Source of the DNA: Canna indica
Lineage: Eukaryota > Streptophyta > Magnoliopsida > Zingiberales > Cannaceae
DNA: 64,000 nt
NCBI GenBank assembly: GCA_034359265.1
Contig: CP136890.1
Coordinates: 95,629,501 to 95,693,500, forward strand
Reading direction: 5' to 3'
Shown here: positions 14,125-26,003 of the stretch, piece after piece
Numbering within the stretch: the stretch's first letter is position 1
Layout: each line of letters opens with the position of its first letter
The notes under the pieces: generated by a model
What the model was told of the DNA's origin: nothing
The model's input: the letters and a program-made list of their open reading frames with translations, nothing else
Database searches by the model: none
Position numbers and translations under genes: made by a program

Positions 14125-17100
14125 TTATAATGTCTCGAGCAACCGCACACTGCGCGGAAGCATAAATTCTGCGAAGACAGGATAATGGGATGATGGATAG
14201 AAGCCGTCAATGTTATCGTTCACAACTTCGCAAGATGCTGGAACTAACGAACGCCCCCTGAACAAGATCCAGTCGACATGCAAATCTTGAGTCTGCCGGT
14301 CCCAGCAGAGGCAAAGAGCTCTAAAGATCAACTTCAGGAACTCTAAAGCACCTTGTTTGTCACCTGCATTAGCATAATGTACCGAATATAGAGCATTAAA
14401 GACTTTTTTTTTCCTTACATCTCCGGTGCTAATAGGCTATTTGATTGTTATTGGGAGAAAATTTTAAGAAAAATCAAGAAGATAGCATCAAATATAAGAG
14501 AATAATGAAAAGCAAAAGCAAATTAGCAAGTATGTAAGGTGGTGGACCTGGTTGTTACCTTTGAACCCATGGTAAGTGCGGATTAGGGAAATATTTTTCC
14601 GCGCCCGAGCATTTGGCCAAGCATCCCTCATATCAACAACTACACCATGCTCTCTGTTATGAAATCATGAAAACAACTAACAACTAGAAAACAGTAATGG
14701 GAATAACCATGTAAAAAATTAATAACAAGGGACCAAGATGCATGCTCAAAATGCAAAAGCATGACCGGTAATGCCACAAGCTGTGGGATTCATGAACGAT
14801 GATGATGCTGCGTAAATTTTACCAAGATGTTATCCAAGAAACTGTGCTATACAAAATTCCTCTGCAAGCATCTTGGATATACTTATAGACAAAATTACAA
14901 AAGAAAATAGTTCTGGGCTAAGAATTCTTCAAAGATGACAACTGACAAGAGACTTGCCCAGTTCAGATTGAATCCAGAAGGAGACTTGTTAGGAAGAGAC
15001 TTAACCAGATGAAAATGAAGCAGATCAACCTAATCACAGGAATATTTTGTTGCAAATAACTTCAAAATATTGTATTCCGAATGTCGCTCTACCTAAAGAA
15101 ATGCTGCAGTGCGTTTAATGTGTGAATTTACATTCAAGAGGAGAATAAGAGTGAAAATAGAATAAATGTTCCAATTTTTAAAAGAATATGTGTACAGTGA
15201 TGGGAAAACTATTACATAATGCAATTTTTACTAATTTAACATTCCGAAATAAAAAATTGCAACAGGTCCTTAGAACTTCAAAAGAACTCACTGAAATTGC
15301 TATACTGTAAGATTGTCCAAATTGATTATATTTAAAATGTTTCAACCTGCAAAGACATTTTACCATCTTGTATTATGGCTTACCTAGATCTGCCAAGCAA
15401 AAAACGCCCCATAGTTGATTCTTTCTGAGTATTAAATCCTCCACAGTATACAACAGGCAAGTTTGGAGGCAAAGATGCTATGTGCTGCCAAGTTAGCAAA
15501 GCACTTCGTCTGCGTGCACGAGGGCTGAATTCATCAAGGTTAGTATTTACTATCTGGAAACTGAAACCCGGTGGCTCCAATCTCTTGAGTTGAAATGTGT
15601 GCAAAGCATGTCAAAGTAACAAATAGCAAATAGCAGTTGCAGTTTTCAAGGAATCAAATATCATTAATAATGGACATGAGAGGATATTGCCCATGTAGCA
15701 ATGCAGGGCACTGTGGCCCCCCATGATATGCTTCCGGGAATCGAAGGTAACTCTGATAACCAGAATGTACCACCTTCAAGAAGTTCAACCTTCATCAAGT
15801 CCAAAAAACTATTTAGGAATTACGAGTACATGACAGCTAAAAATCAGAAAGTAACATAATCTATGGCAAGTTTAATAGAGGCAAGTAGAGTGAAAATCTA
15901 ATACCTTCTCCTTATCATAGAAGATCGTGCAATATTCATCTGAGGTATCTTGAGATCCTTTCCTTGAAATCCCAAATTGTTCATATGCTGGAGATAGATC
16001 CAGATTAGTTACATAGTTGGGAAAACACCACCGTGTGGAGTGATCTTATATATGGAAACAAATTGTGTTACCAAAAGCACCCACTGACTTTTTTCCCACA
16101 AAGTTATATTGAACTAGAATATTCATTTAAGCCAAAGAAATTGGCATGAAGAGCAGCTTAGTGACATTAGCAAAAGAGTTTACTATCAGTCTTTTGCTTT
16201 GCCAAAATTTAAATTATTTAATGCCATCAAAGTTTTCTAGCAAGACAGAACAACTGGGATATCAGGCTGAAAGTGAGATCATCAAGAAAAAGATACAAAA
16301 CAGGATTGAATACATGGTTATAACTGTGCATATTTCACAATGATGTAAAGAATGGCAATACATCCACCAGATGCAAGAAGTAGAAAAAGATAGAGTTGTC
16401 TAGTGGAGATTGTTGTACGAGAACGAGGTAGCATTAACTTCAACCATATTTTATTTAGATAAAACCATTCAACCCATGGAAGAAGCAAACCTGATTACAG
16501 CTATTATGTCCTATGAAACCGCGGATAAGAGCAACCTAGCATTATCAAGAGTGAACCTAACACTATTAAGACAACCTAAAATACAAGTGAACCTGCATTG
16601 TGTTGTGTAAGAGTGAACCTAATATTTTCACTCTAGGTTAAATCTTAATCATTATAGGTTCACTCTTAACAATAATAGGTTCCCTCCTAACGTTGGGCTC
16701 CATAGTAATTTTCCCCCTAATAAATGGCCACATCTTGTTATCATAATATTCTGGCAAAATTGGAAATAAACAGATGCAGAGTTAATGAACATAGTTAAAT
16801 CTTATGCTATCCTACAAAATGTCACAAAATCACTATCGGTTCCAAGTAGACACGATACTGTGGCAATCTTGTGACCACAAGAGCGGCAACACATAATTCT
16901 AGGAAAACATTAGGAAGATATTTCGTTAGAACATTCAATTGCCATTTCAACTGGTAAGCACTGCTGCAAATCTAATACCTCATATTTCGTTTGAAATCAT
17001 TACCTGGTAAGCACTGCTGCAAGTACTCCAACTGCCATTTCAACCCTAAAAGATAATCAACCAGTTTAAGAAACCTAAATAAAAGTATATAAGATATCCA

Positions 17101-17299
17101 CACACAAATTAGTGTGTAGAACACTAGAACTGCATATCTCTATGAAAAACCCACCTTGCTGAGTGCATAGGATGGCAGGGGAATAGCTAATAATCACGCT
17201 CACGCAGAGATCCCTCCGCTTCTCCCACGAATTGGGGCTATCGCTCGGCTGATCCCCTTCGTGGAGATTAAAGGTCATAACCGAGATCGAGATACTCAT
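14125..17299 (-). CDS. endonuclease/exonuclease/phosphatase (EEP) superfamily protein
   Basis: Seven exons read in frame as a protein of about 306 residues: 17155-17299, 17004-17045, 15905-15987, 15688-15789, 15384-15598, 14559-14653 and 14125-14363. Phases agree at every junction. The start is ATG 17299 (MSISISVMTFNLHEGD), a typical first strand of the fold. Later blocks are GISRKGSQDTSDEYCTIFYD, GGTFWLSELPSIPGSISWGA, FQIVNTNLDEFSPRARRRSA, VVYCGGFNTQKE, DLHVDWILFRG and SSHYPVFAEFMLP. The fold usually cleaves phosphodiester or phosphate bonds with a metal ion. Here the usual Glu (LQE) is Gln (TQQG), the NTHxD motif reads NTNLD, and GDFN reads GGFN, so catalysis may be altered. The intron at 15599-15687 has AT-AC ends. 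Substrate and location are unknown. Confidence 0.9.
15599..15687 (-). other. probable U12-type AT-AC intron (89 nt)
   Basis: On the minus strand the intron starts ATATCCTC and ends TTTGCAC, with no GT or AG at either border. The 5' sequence matches the minor-spliceosome consensus ATATCCTT in seven of eight positions. A branch-site-like TACTTTGAC (consensus TTCCTTRAC, two mismatches) lies 11 bases before the 3' end, the short spacing typical of U12 introns. Removing it joins TGG GCA to ACA TTT in phase 0 and gives the uninterrupted block CIATWATFQLKRLEPP. Confidence 0.85.
16940..17045. repeat. short partial duplication around exon 2 of the EEP gene
   Basis: GGTAAGCACTGCTGCAA occurs twice (about 16951 and 17006), and TGCCATTTCAAC occurs on both sides (about 16940 and 17033). 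The second copy is part of the real 42-nt exon 2 and its donor. The first copy lies inside the neighbouring intron and looks like a local duplication of exon end plus donor. Confidence 0.6.
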
Positions 17300-17862
17300 T
17301 TTCTATCTCGCCCCGCTCCTCTCGCTGCTCTCTTGATTCCGAAAAGTCCCGTCGAAGAAAAGGCAAACAAAACAAAGATCAAAAAGAGTCCAATCAAAGC
17401 AGCATGTGTCGGGAGCAATCAAAGATGGTGCCTTTAAGTTCTCCCAGATCAAAGGTCACATCTTTGAGTCAAAGATCGATCGTTTGAAGCGAAATGTTGA
17501 GAGCGGAAGCAGGGCTTTGTCGGCGTTCGAGGACAGGAACAGAGGCCAGCCGTCGCCGCGTGTTCCTGATGAGCAGCATCAAAACCGTCCACTTTGGAGT
17601 CAAAGAAGATGGCAGCAGTTAACAGCATATACATAAAAGCGACATTCCGAGTCAAAATACTCACCAAAGAGGTTGAAGAACTTCTCTGAGGGCGTTAATA
17701 GTAAATTTATTAAAACTCTTATTAAAAAGAAGGGCGACTCCAAATCTATCTATTTATAAAAGTTTCGAAAGCTTTAAGTCTTTAACAAATTCACTGTTTC
17801 GTTGAATACTTAACTTAGGACTTTATCTCAAATGAATCTTAAATTTTTGATTTTATCTCAAA

Positions 17863-18490
17863 TGTATCTTAATTTTTATTTCACCAAATTATATCATGAA
17901 CTATTAATTTTGTATCAATTATATTCCTTCGTTAAAATTTCGTCACTTACTTCGTTGACAGTGTGACGTGGCTTGCATAAGTAGATTAAAATATTTTTTT
18001 ATATTTTAACACTTTCACCATCATCACTTCGCCGAACATCGCCGAAGAAACTGCCGGACTATGCCGGAGAAAACGTCGGACCTTGCCGGAGAAACTACCG
18101 GATCTCGCAGGAGATATCATCGGACCTCGCCGAAGAAATCGTTGGACCTCGTTGGAGAAATCGTTGGACCTCGTGCGGAGGAATCGTCTAACCTCACCGG
18201 AGGAATCGTCGGCCCTCACCAGAGAATCCTTTTCTATTGGAATTATTTACGAACGAGGTCCGACAATTTCTCCCCCGAGGTCCGGCGGTTTCTCCGGTGA
18301 GGTTCGGTGTTTTCTCCGGCAAGATGGTGACAGAGAAAGTGTTAAAATATAAAAAATTATATTTTAATCCATATGTGCAAACCATGTCACACTGTTAACG
18401 AAGTATGTGACGAAATTTTAACGAATGAATATAATTGATACAAATTTAATAGTTCATGATACAATTTGATAAAGTGAAATTCAAGATACA
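17863..18490. mobile_element. foldback/long-TIR MITE with a GC-rich tandem-repeat core
   Basis: The left arm (about 17863-18025) is an inverted copy of the right arm (about 18325-18490). Shared blocks include TATCATGAACTATTAA, GTATCAATTATATTC, CGTTAAAATTTCGTCAC and CAGTGTGAC. The core (18040-18310) is made of degenerate 20-25-bp units around GTCGGACCTCGCCGGAGAAA in both orientations. The frames through the core are low-complexity artefacts. The superfamily is unclear, and long arms suggest Mutator-like. Confidence 0.75.
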
Positions 18491-19923
18491 AGCAATTACC
18501 CACTTTTATATCCGAATAAGGAGTGTGAATTTTGGCTAATACTCTTCAAATCTTAAGTATGCTTCTACTGAATCTATTGTATATGTTATTAAAATAAAAA
18601 AGAATAATAAAAAATATAAATAACCTATAGTGGTGGCCTGTAGAAAATTAATTTTTTTAGTGTTTAAAAATATAAATATTTTTTTTAAAATTGCTTAAAG
18701 ATTTTTGTCCAAAGTAATTAAACTGCTTGAAAAAGACTTTTGCTAAAAAATTTCAACATCTTTATGACTCATCAAAATATATATTTTTTACTCCTTAAAT
18801 CTATTTTATATGTAATAAAAGTATTCTTTGGCAATACGAAAAATATAAATAGTGTATAGCAGGTAGAAAATCAAATATTTTATTAATAATTTCAACAAAA
18901 GTCTTTAAAAATTTTAAAACACATCAAAAATATTTTTTTAGTTCACGTAATCAATTTATATCTCATATAAATATTTCTTGGCAATAAAAAAATTTCAGCC
19001 AAAAGTATTTAAGATGCTTAAAGATTTTTGCCGAAAATCTTTAAAAACCTTAACAATTAATCATAAAAATATTTTTTTGCTAAATAACAAATTTTAGGTT
19101 ATAATTTTAAAGAAAAATATAAAAAAATAATTAAAAAATAGTGCTAAATACTTTTGGCAAAAGTATGGGAGGGTAGAATCAAAATTCTAACTTTTTTGTT
19201 CCAATTTTAAGTATTTATGATTCCTTATTCTAATTTTGGAAATTTCTCGTATAATTATTTTAGTATTGAGAAGATGCTCTAAAATAAACTTATTCCAATT
19301 CCCTAAAAAATAAATAATATCTCCATATGCATGGAATTCCTTTTAAATAAATTAAGTTATACAATGACATTGATGATGGAAACTTAACAGAAAATAACAT
19401 GATAATTATTATATGTGTGGTATTCTGGGTTAGTCTCACTTGAATGTTATGTTGGTTAATTAAAAATGTTTGATAGGTGTACTACTATCAGTTTAACTCA
19501 AATATTTTAATTAGGCCTAATAGTTGATGCCTATAAAGTTGATGGAAAATCATAATGTCTTGATTTAATCCCATGTTGAGAGTATATTAGATGTTATATT
19601 CATTAATAAGACTTCATAGATCAATTATTTCATGAAATCGGTTTGAAGAATCTATGCTCATTCTCTCAAAAGAAATTATTGGTGCTCAATCAAAGTAAAT
19701 ATTTTGGTGTAGTATAATTTGTACTCTCCACATGACACAATGTGTTTCTGAGATGAATTACTATCTTTTCAAGGCAAAGCTACTACATTGAACTGTTTCT
19801 TAACTTACATCAGGTACACCACTAAAGGACTAAATACTATACAAAAGGCGAATACAACAATCGCAGATGCCATAAGGTGTAATAAACTAGAAAATACACC
19901 AAAAAATTGATGAACAAGTCAAT
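18491..19923. other. AT-rich dispersed-repeat DNA
   Basis: No gene. The motif of TGCTTAAAGATTTTTG and relatives recurs (about 18690, 19015), together with a block reading CTTTTGGCAAAAGTATGGGAG (about 19150). Close variants appear at about 31160 and 31860, so this is a dispersed repeat family. Confidence 0.45.
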
Positions 19924-22900
19924 TCACGTGTTTTCTACTGAAACTGCTGCTGGATTTTTGTCGAGGAGAGTGTTTATCGTACCCTCAGAATTAGTTCTGT
20001 CATCACCCTCCTTGATTGTGACAGAATGAGCAGCTTCCGGTGCCTTGTCACCTCCGAATTCTGATAGCTTGTCACCAGATGATTCTTTGACTGCATCTGT
20101 TGGATGTAGGTCTCTTGAGGTGCTTTTATCTAATAAAGAACTAGATGTAATGATTTCTTTATCAGTTGCTGATGCTGGAGCATCAGTAGCTGGCTGATCA
20201 CTAGAATATAAACAACTAGATGTATTGACTTCTTTATCAGTTGCTGATGCTGGAGCATCAGAAGCTGATTGATCACTGGAATATTTTGGTAGTGGCTGGT
20301 CATGATTGTGTTTACCCTCGTAAGTGATGAGAAGAGCTTTTGCATCATGGGATGCCTTCTCTACATGCTTTCGAACAGGACAACCATCATGTGTGCACCT
20401 ATAGTAACTTCTGCAAAACATCAAGATAATGATTGTAAGAGCTAGACAAGCGTGAACATGCTAAAAAGGAGTAGTTAATTTATCAATCACACTTCATTCT
20501 CCTAGAACATTCCAGCTCCTTTCACGAACTATGACGATCAGAGCATATCAAGAGAACTAGACATGCAATGTTCAAGCTAGTAGCAGATATGTTTGGAATA
20601 CTCTAAAGATAATGGAAGTGAAGATAATCATGTCACAAAATACTTGATTCTATTCTAAATGTAAAATGCTTCTCTCCTACTTCTTTTGTTCTTCTACATG
20701 ACCAACACCAAATGTTAGCTTTACATGGAATCTTCCACTTCATTCGTGAAATTAACATACATAAATCGCCAACTTTGTCAGAAATTATGGCTCAAGGCAA
20801 AAACTTGCTAAGTTGCACTTGATGCACAGTACATACCTCGGATTAGGATTGCCCTTCACCATTTTTTGTCCATACTTGCGCCATTTATAGCCATCACTTA
20901 AATGTCTTGCATCAATTTCAGTCTGTACAATGTACTCCCTAACTGTTTTAGGTATAGGTGATGAGGTGCTTTTAGAACCTTCATTTAGTCTGTGGAACAA
21001 AGAGCAGATGGGTCAACAACTGATAGTGACAAGAAGCATAACCTCAAAAACATCTCTCAATCACTTACCTTCGCTTTGGCTCTGGTTCCTCAGAAATATC
21101 TTTCTTGGTTGCAATCCCTGCATCCCCTTCGCAATCACTTGAACAATAGAACTGTTGTTCGGGTGGGTCATTGCCAGAATTGTTCTCAGCTTTACTGGCT
21201 GAAGGATCTGACTCACTAGGTTCATTACTTGGATGTTCTGAACTTTCATTTTCCCCAGAAGGTCCCGCAGATTGAGCTCCCCTGTCCCTTGTGTGTCGAT
21301 ACTTTTGAGGTGGATCATGGTTATGTTTGCCACTATAGTTAACCGCACAAATGTTGCCATCTGGGGAACGCTCAACTTTTTTCTTGGCTAAACAATTGGA
21401 AACTGCACATCTATAATAACTTCGAGAATTATCAGTATTCTTCACTTGCTTCTGGCCATACTTCCTCCAATGGTAAACATCATCTGAGTATGCCTTTGGA
21501 GTAAAATTAATACGTTAAGATTGATGGTACGATTGAAGAATCTAGTAAGTTCATTAATTTATGTAAAATTTACCTCAGCCACTGGTGACATTTGTTGCAA
21601 TGGCACAGGGCTGACAGTTGGAAGCATAGAAAATGAATTTATTATTGTTTCTGCTTTAGGGGGATATGCAGCCTGCATCTGCATCTGTGCCTGAGCTGTT
21701 ACAGCTGCCAGTACTGCCTGATGGGTCATTGCAAACTGTCCCTGCATTAGAGAAAGGACAATCCTTCAAATTGGTTGAAACAGTTTAAAAATTACAACAG
21801 CATTTCTATAAAAGTAATGTTGGGAGTTTACACTAGAAAATTGAAGAGTTTGCTTCATTAGAAATAAGATGAACGAAAAATATATAAGATAACACATTGG
21901 TAGAGCAAAGAAGGAAAACAGAATTACATAGAAAAATTTAAATTTTCTGCCAGAACGCTATTCAAAATTGAGTGATCTTTGCATGTTTATCCTCTATACT
22001 GGTTATTAGCCAGAAGAAGTATAAACCTCTATAATGGCTCCAACACTTATGCTCAAAGTAACTCAAGTTACATACAAGTGCACCATGACTACAAATAGGA
22101 ATGTATTATCAAACGGGTTCTTCAATAAAGAGAATGAACCCATCAGTCCAGCTAATCTTCAATCTAGTGAAATTTGTAAAGCAAGATTAATATGTATGAA
22201 GAGTAGTCTGGCAAGAGTCATTGCCTACACATATATTTGGTATATAGGGCCATCTGCCCAGTCCCTACCCATTCTCTATTAAAATAATAAAGTTTCAAAT
22301 TATGCTCTCTTTCTTATATAGAATTATCAATATATGCTTTCTAAGAATATATAATGATATAACTCATAAAAATTGCTCTTAGAAGATCTCACGCAACAAA
22401 ACTTGTATAATATGGTGCAATTCGAGTGGACAGTATCACTTGACACATTATAAAGAGTTGTATAAGAGAACGAGTAGTATCTAAGAGAAATAGTCTATAA
22501 TGAAATTTTAGATTTTCATCTTTAAAAAGAGTTTCTTAAATAAAAGAAGGCTCTCGGTCATGAAAGACAAGGATTTCCAGTAAGGAAATTAAACACTTAA
22601 AATATATATTTTTAACAAAAACAATGACCAATTCCAGTATAACGAACGAATTATTTTTAAAATTGACCTCTAAAAGATTGAGCCAAAAGCATGAGTAGGC
22701 ATTCCACCAACATAACTCAGTTTCGAATCCAACTTATCCAGTAAAAACAAACAACAGGGATAGGAAAACCTCATGCTTTAAAGGTCCGAAATTTAAGGAA
22801 GAAGCCACCAACCGTGAAGCTTGGCGAATCGATCAACGCAGCGGGAGTAAGCAAGCACGGGACGGCGACCACAGGAACGGTCAAGATCGGCGGCGGGCGG

Positions 22901-23139
22901 TGGCTCCCCGACGGCGAAGCCATGGCTCCCGCTAAGAGCTGCGAGAATGACCGACCGTCGGATTTATCCGCCGGAGAGCTTCCGGAGCATTCTTCCTTCG
23001 CCTCGGAGGCAGTTTGGGGTCCAATATCAGCACTGGGGGGTCGCTCGGAATCCGTCGACGGCGGGGGAGCCCCGCCGTCCCCGTCGCCGCGGAGCTTCTC
23101 CTCCGCCGGATCCACCGGGGCCTCTCCCTCCGTCTTCAT
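19924..23139 (-). CDS. WRKY: group I WRKY transcription factor (two WRKY domains, WRKY1/WRKY32-like)
   Basis: Five exons join in frame to about 519 residues: 22813-23139, 21574-21741, 21069-21493, 20837-20989 and 19924-20410. The GC-rich exon 1 starts [15 protein letters not shown]. Exon 3 holds the N-terminal domain, with [11 protein letters not shown] and a C2H2-type finger (CAVSNC ... HNH). Exon 4 encodes the second heptad, [18 protein letters not shown], and exon 5 completes its finger (CTHDGC ... HNH). The intron splits the second domain after the PNPR arginine, the position conserved in WRKY genes. Two domains with CX4C fingers define group I, which binds W-boxes (TTGAC) in the nucleus. 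Exon 5 carries a duplicated unit of about 28 residues containing [10 protein letters not shown]. The donor of exon 1 is not certain: GTTGGT at 22812 keeps the frame. Confidence 0.93.
20131..20285 (-). repeat. in-frame tandem duplication in the WRKY C-terminal region
   Basis: Two neighbouring coding units share [14 protein letters not shown] and TSS. At DNA level TTCTTTATCAGTTGCTGATG recurs at about 20153 and 20230. The unit is a multiple of three bases, so the reading frame is kept. It lies after the second zinc finger, outside the DNA-binding part. Confidence 0.85.
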
Positions 23140-23249
23140 CGAAGCCTCTAGGAGATTCCTAGGGTTTCGCTTTGAGACAAGAGGAAAGCGGGATCGAGGA
23201 TTGAGAGAAGGGGGAGGAGGTCGAGAGAGAGAAAGCTTCTCTTAGGCTT

Positions 23250-23401
23250 TTGACTGTAGTTGACCAAACAAAACTGACGGCGTTGGGGTTCCGTTAAGAG
23301 TGGGCGGGGGCCGAGTCATGCCGTTGATATGAAGGACTCCTAGAATGGGGGGGATTCGCTGTAACGGCGACTGACGGCCGCTTTCAGTTGGAGGGTTGAC
23401 C
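23250..23401. promoter_or_regulatory. W-box cluster upstream of the WRKY gene
   Basis: TTGACT (23250-23255), TTGACC (23260-23265) and TTGACC (23396-23401) lie 111-262 bases upstream of the WRKY start codon. W-boxes are the binding sites of WRKY proteins, and many WRKY genes are self- or cross-regulated through such clusters. The sites are plain in the sequence; regulation is inferred. Confidence 0.6.
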
Positions 23402-26003
23402 TCAGCACAAAGAAACAAGAAAGGTGTGGAGGAGCCTCGAGACTGTTTTAACGATGATGTAATACTATACTTAAACTTAACACAAAGAGAGATATTTTGG
23501 TTTGATTACTTTGGGTCAGTGACGGGGCCCGCCTATGGAGTATATTTTGGTTTCATCGGATTTAGTCAAAGTTGGAGGAACCTCAAGAAATGCATGATGG
23601 TGGTGGTGACTTTTTATTTTAATTATGGATCCTTTTGGCGTTTAAAAAAACATTACGAGAGTGGATTGTTCAACTCAGCAAAAATGATATATTCACTCGA
23701 AAGAATATATCGATATATTTTTTTGCAAGTTGCTTTGATTGATCTTGAATTCTTGATCCTTTCATCTCACAAATTAAGTCACGACTTACCTAGTATTGAC
23801 AATTTGACCGTTGCGTGCACGGCGAAGCAGCGCGCTCAAGCTTCTGCGCCAAGCAAGCATTACTACCCACCACATTCGTGAGTCAAGTAGTGATTTAAGT
23901 CGGAGAGGATTCGGTGGTAGCTTTATGTAAAGCTGCATAAACACGCAGTTTAGCAATCGAGTATGAATGAGTCATGTAAAATACATAATAATCCTATAAA
24001 GAACAGAGCATACATGTAGGACCCAAATCCAATGGTTCATAATTACTTTTATTGTCGTCAAATTTGAATAATTTATGACCGGCAAAAGTTAGGCTAGAGC
24101 AGTGAACATATTCTCATGATCCAAAAATAACAAAACCCACTAAAGTGGATGATCACTTTGCTACTAAACTTAAGGTGAGGGAAGAAAACCAATATACCTG
24201 AGTACCTAATGCATCAAACATACTGTTACGAGGTCATGGGATGATGTTTTGCTATTTTAAGCAACTAAAATGATCGCACAATATCTCTCCCTTGTTAAGA
24301 CCAGCAAGAGCTACCAAGTTCTTGATGAATTATAATGTTTTAGGCCTTCATATGAGCATGTGTTACACATAATTAATGGAACAAGTGGAGAATAGAATCG
24401 CTTTTTGAGCTCCAGTTCAAATCTTGAAGCATCTCATCTGGCTTTTGCTGCTCTCTCCCATTAGTTCAAGTGCCACATGAAATTTACCTGACTGAAAGAA
24501 CAAAAGCTAAAAAGATCAAACATAATTAACTTAGAAGGTTAATAATTTGACATTGGAAGAGCTAAAACAGGAGGTAAATATGAGAAGTTACGTGAAGAGT
24601 AAATTAACGACCCAACAAAAAATTAGAATGCAGTTCCTAAATGCATACAGATTTTGCGGGCTTCCCCAAGCATGCAGTACAAGCAAATGAACCCTCCACA
24701 TCAAAAATACAATTTGCATTATAAAGAACTTCTTTGGATCAAATGCCTAATTGCCTATAAATAGGTTTTCTGGAAGAAAGGAGAGAGACCAAATTTTCAA
24801 TATGATTTTTGGGAGATCTACCATGAATTCCATCAACAGCTGCTTGTTAAACTTCCTCCATCCTAGCCAATGAATAATGATACATGGAAAAAGCAAAAGA
24901 AAACAGACTGTTATGCTTGTAACTAAAGTTACTAAACAAGATTATGCTGAACAACTGCCTGATTCTGTGGTCCAAGCCAACTATCCCATTAAAGTTAATT
25001 CTGAGATATTCCAGTAGTTGTCTTTTTAAGAGTATAGTTGGTCTCAAATAATTTTAAGACATTTTTCAGCATATTAATTGAATAGGTAATGTTCACATGG
25101 GTATATCCCTCTGCATCCATGTAAACTTGTGATGTTTAGTGGATTGAATTGGTGATCTTCATTTAAGTTCAGCTTCTTTTAAGTTTTCTTGCAAACTTTG
25201 AAATGTTCAGATGATACATGTAGTATAGATGCTATGTTATTGTCCTTGTATTCATGTTTGAACCGATCTTGTATAATAAATAGCCCATATCCTATAATAA
25301 TAGTCTGCAACTTGATATATGCGATATTGCTAATTAGATAACTAAATATGCTTGCAATGTAAATTCCATCATATAAGAAAATATTATGCACAATGCTAAA
25401 TGCTAATATTAGTGCAAATTTCTCGAAACTGCACTAATATGAATTTTAAGTAACCAAATATATTATTATCTTCTTGCACAATCATAATGTGATACTTTGG
25501 TTTAGTACCATAATGTAAATCCATGGTTAAGTGTATTTGTATATAAGGCTTGATGGGTTTACTTAGTCGCAGTTCCAAATTATGGATCTAGACCACGGGA
25601 GCACAAGAACATGAATGAGATTCGCAGAAGATGCTTCCAACTAGTCCTCCATGGAAGATCTTCCAGGATGCTTGTTCTTCCTTCGACCTATCATGGTCAC
25701 TCAGCAAACTCGTTGGAATGGGAGAGCTTGCAATGTCAAAGTAGCGGTATATTTTGAGGGTGTAAATACTGTGGGTTTCATTCATAAATATGTATTTATA
25801 AAGCACACATATCTCTTGGCTCTGGTACTGTATCTAATAATGATGTCAGATAACTTCAAATAAGTTAGAGATATGCCTTCACTAACACAGCCAACAAGAC
25901 ACGACTGGACAAGATAAAACATAGTAAGACATGAAAACAAAGACATGGCCCATACAACTCACAACTGATACAAGATATAACCCATGCAACTTAAAACTTG
26001 ATA
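23402..26003. other. gene-free stretch between the WRKY gene and the Mutator-like MITE
   Basis: I can support no gene. A 161-codon open frame (23396-23881) has no recognisable domain. It begins in the promoter of the WRKY gene and has an uneven composition, so I do not call it. The rest is AT-rich. Confidence 0.4.

Noticed and set aside
18061..18385. Short frames with repeating ETTGSRR / SLDLVGE patterns
   Set aside because: They come from the tandem-repeat core of the foldback element, not from a protein gene.
23396..23881. 161-codon plus-strand frame
   Set aside because: No recognisable domain, no start context or neighbour that supports it, and it begins inside the WRKY promoter.
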